Assembly (NCBI GenBank): GCA_050116035.1
Contig: JASFPJ010000006.1
Coordinates: 1 to 25,567 of the forward strand
From: SOIA01 sp050116035
Lineage (GTDB): Bacteria; Acidobacteriota; Aminicenantia; Aminicenantales; Aminicenantaceae
Direction: 5' to 3'
Length of the DNA stretch: 25,567 nucleotides
Positions within the stretch are counted from its first letter, which is position 1. Each line of letters begins with the position of its first letter. The notes under the pieces are model-generated. The model searched no databases, was not told where the DNA came from, and saw only the letters and a program-made list of their open reading frames with translations. Below are positions 23,344 to 25,567 of this stretch, piece by piece. The translations under genes and the position numbers were made by a program.

Positions 23344-25567
23344 ATGATGAAAGTCAGGGAGATTTTCCAGCAGGTTCGCTCTATCCGGATTCCCAAAGAA
23401 GGGCACTCCGTTGAGATGACCGTTGCCCAAGAACTTCTGGACACAATCGGATCAGGTGCGGCTATCCAGAAAGTCGATCCATCTGGTATGAAGTCCGGTG
23501 CAGGAAAATTCTATGTGGCTGTGGCGGATAAAGGACTATTAGGTTCACTTTTGAGTCAGGGAAAAAAACTGCCTTCAGATAGAGAGTGGGTTTTTTTCGA
23601 TATCGATGAGAATCAATGCTGTTGGCTGCTGAGTTCGAAACCTTGCTTTCTGTATGCAGCATTTTTGTATGTTTTGGAGAATTGGCTGGATAAAGATATT
23701 TCACATCTCAAAACATGGCTCCAGGAAATGAGCTTTGCGTTCGAGAAAGCCACGTTCGATATATTTTTAACCCAATATGCCCGTATCATCCGTGGTTTCA
23801 ACCGCGAGCAATACATCCGTGAATACGCGCGCTTGGGTTTCACCCATATCGAAGTGAATGCCTTAGCCACGACAGGACCAAAAGAGAAAGGTATGAAAGA
23901 AGAATTTTATCCCGATTTTTACACCTACTGTCCCGCTCTAGACCAGTTTGTTTCCAGTCGTTTGAATCAAGGCATTTATCCTCAGGAATATTTGAATGCG
24001 AACTTGACTCTTTTAAAGGAGAATGCCCGTCTGGCTGATAAATATGGTTTAGTTCCCGGGCTTCTTTGCTTTGAGCCCCGTTCCGTGCCCGAGACTTTAT
24101 TCCAGAGATACCCAACTCTGCGGGGAGCGCGGGTGGACCATCCTTTCCGCAGCTTCAAGCCCCGTTTTAATCTTTCCATTGCCCATCCAGTCGTTCGGAT
24201 GCACTACACTGAGCTCATCACTAAAATCATGATGGAGGTTCCAGCCCTTGAATTCATGAGCATCTGGAGCAACGACTCCGGCGCAGGATTCGAGCATACA
24301 AAATCCCTGTATGTGGGAAGAAATGGGGGAGCTTACTTGATCCGGGAGTGGAAGGATGATGAAGAAATCGCGAAGGCCGCTGCCGCAAACATCATTAATT
24401 TTTTCACTCTCATTCGGGACACGGCATCCCGAATCAATCCGCGGTTTCGAGTGACGACGCGATTGGAGTCTTTTTACGGGGAGCATCTCTATCTGTGGCC
24501 GAGTTTGGGGGATCGGATCGATGTGGAAACCAACTCTCTTTTGGCCATGGGGTGGGAAAGCCAATACTCGCATCCTCAGTACCCGGATGTGAATATCTCG
24601 GGTTCAGGGTATCACAACACACTGATGGATAAAGAGAAGGAGCCGTTGGATGAGCTCGAGTCCAGAGGAAGTCACAGTTTCTTCTATCATTCCTTTGGAT
24701 CGCACACTAACCATGAACCACTTTTGGGGATTCCATTCCCCTGGTTGACTCATGAAAAATTACATGCTTCCCATGAGCTGAATGTCCGAACGCTGGCTCA
24801 TTTGGGAGGTATTCAGCCTCCTGAAAAGGTTCCTTTTGCCGTGAATCAGGAGGTTTTCCGGGAATTCCAGTTCAACTCTGAACTGGATATAGATAAGACG
24901 GTACTCCGTATAGCTGAGAGTTATTCGGGAAAAGAACATGCAGGGGATTTGGTGAAGGCCTGGCGTTTGGCGGAACAGGCGATTCGCCATTTCATGCCTC
25001 TTCCTCTGTATTCGCATTATGGGCTTGTTTGGCAAAGGCTGCTGGTTCGTCCGCTTGTTCCCCATATCGACCGAATACCTGAAAGGGAACGCGCGTATTA
25101 TGAGAAGTTCATGTGCACGTCCATCCATAATCCCAACCGGATTGACCTGGCTAAAGATGTCCTTTTCGAGCTTATCTCTAAAGACTACGCCCGAAAAACA
25201 TATATGAGGATAGATGAGCATGTCTGGGAGCCCTTGGAGAGCGCGATCATCCTACTGAGGGAAAAGATGGAGCTTCTGTCTCAGGTTGGCGACAATCATG
25301 ACTTCAGGGTGTTTGAAGATCAGTATTACAGGATTAAGGCGTTGGGCTGTCTTTATGAAACATTGCGCAATACAGCCGTATGGATTTATGCCGTGCATGA
25401 ATATCTGGATTCTCCAGACCATTCGAGGAAAGCGGACTGTCGGACGCTCTTGGATGAGATGATTGACAGAGAGATTCAGAACTGCCGCGAGTTTCTCCGG
25501 CTGTGGATAGAAGCCCCCCTGGAATGGATAATCATCTCGGAGACAGAGACTCCGTTCATTCATGGAG
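23344..25567 (+). CDS. Large glycoside hydrolase-like protein, 3' end outside window
   Basis: I translated this frame by hand. It is open from ATG 23344 to the window edge, at least 741 residues, with no stop. Two ATGs stand in tandem (23344, 23347). The second is better spaced from AGGAGGT. The protein begins with a domain of about 130 residues resembling the N-terminal alpha/beta domains of GH20/GH67-type enzymes. A TIM-barrel-like part follows (about 145 on: FNREQYIREYARLGFTHIEV, then SIWSNDSGAGFEH at 306-318 and YVGRNGGAYLIREW), and then a helical region. The alpha-glucuronidase or hexosaminidase-like fold is a guess, and I cannot name the catalytic acids or the family. No signal peptide is visible. 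A role in glycan breakdown would fit the sugar operon at 8179-15393. Confidence 0.8.
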   Translation, partial: MMKVREIFQQVRSIRIPKEGHSVEMTVAQELLDTIGSGAAIQKVDPSGMKSGAGKFYVAVADKGLLGSLLSQGKKLPSDREWVFFDIDENQCCWLLSSKPCFLYAAFLYVLENWLDKDISHLKTWLQEMSFAFEKATFDIFLTQYARIIRGFNREQYIREYARLGFTHIEVNALATTGPKEKGMKEEFYPDFYTYCPALDQFVSSRLNQGIYPQEYLNANLTLLKENARLADKYGLVPGLLCFEPRSVPETLFQRYPTLRGARVDHPFRSFKPRFNLSIAHPVVRMHYTELITKIMMEVPALEFMSIWSNDSGAGFEHTKSLYVGRNGGAYLIREWKDDEEIAKAAAANIINFFTLIRDTASRINPRFRVTTRLESFYGEHLYLWPSLGDRIDVETNSLLAMGWESQYSHPQYPDVNISGSGYHNTLMDKEKEPLDELESRGSHSFFYHSFGSHTNHEPLLGIPFPWLTHEKLHASHELNVRTLAHLGGIQPPEKVPFAVNQEVFREFQFNSELDIDKTVLRIAESYSGKEHAGDLVKAWRLAEQAIRHFMPLPLYSHYGLVWQRLLVRPLVPHIDRIPERERAYYEKFMCTSIHNPNRIDLAKDVLFELISKDYARKTYMRIDEHVWEPLESAIILLREKMELLSQVGDNHDFRVFEDQYYRIKALGCLYETLRNTAVWIYAVHEYLDSPDHSRKADCRTLLDEMIDREIQNCREFLRLWIEAPLEWIIISETETPFIHG

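Overview
This window looks like chromosomal DNA from an uncultured, saccharolytic, Gram-negative bacterium. The best guess is a Candidatus Aminicenantes/Acidobacteriota-type genome. That placement is an inference from gene content (a zinc-ribbon Ser/Thr kinase fused to a TolB-like and TPR region, an outer-membrane DUF3943-type barrel, a GT9/GT87 pair, a sugar operon with GH38, Gfo/Idh and UroD-like genes) and moderate GC. There is no rRNA or marker gene to prove it. No tRNA, rRNA or CRISPR array was seen.

Left part (1-5002, all +): the tail of an SDR dehydrogenase, a cluster of 41-bp tandem repeats, a striking fusion of a KDPG-type aldolase with a PfkB (KDG-type) kinase, then two glycosyltransferases (GT9, GT87). 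At 5053-5452 lies a non-coding, hairpin-rich segment bounded by 16-bp inverted repeats and a possible 5-bp target duplication. It looks like a small non-autonomous mobile element. Two minus-strand envelope genes follow: a DUF3943-type outer-membrane protein and a YdjM-like membrane hydrolase.

Middle (8179-15393, +): a five-gene operon. It encodes a small unknown protein, a six-hairpin glycosidase, a GH38 alpha-mannosidase, a Gfo/Idh/MocA oxidoreductase and a UroD/MtaA-like protein, with short gaps or overlaps. Together with the aldolase-kinase it suggests breakdown of mannose- or glucose-containing glycans, with oxidised sugars possibly entering an Entner-Doudoroff-like route.

The most interesting locus is 15526-17013. 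A strong promoter and ribosome site drive a 103-residue peptide with a helical N-terminus and a Cys/Pro-Arg-rich C-terminus. It is followed 37 bp later by a radical SAM protein with a near-complete SPASM cysteine set. This is the layout of a ribosomally made, post-translationally modified peptide (RiPP), and the peptide matches no class I recognise.

Right part: a large minus-strand signalling kinase (17032-20097) diverges from a class B acid-phosphatase-like lipoprotein. Then come a pseudopilin with its own terminator, an amidohydrolase, a small membrane/coiled-coil protein, an IS-end-like repeat remnant, and a large glycosidase-like gene (23344 to the end) that runs off the window. Six good sigma70-type promoters (TTGAC[A/T] or TTGCCA, 16-18 bp, TATA-like) could be placed by eye or nearly so.
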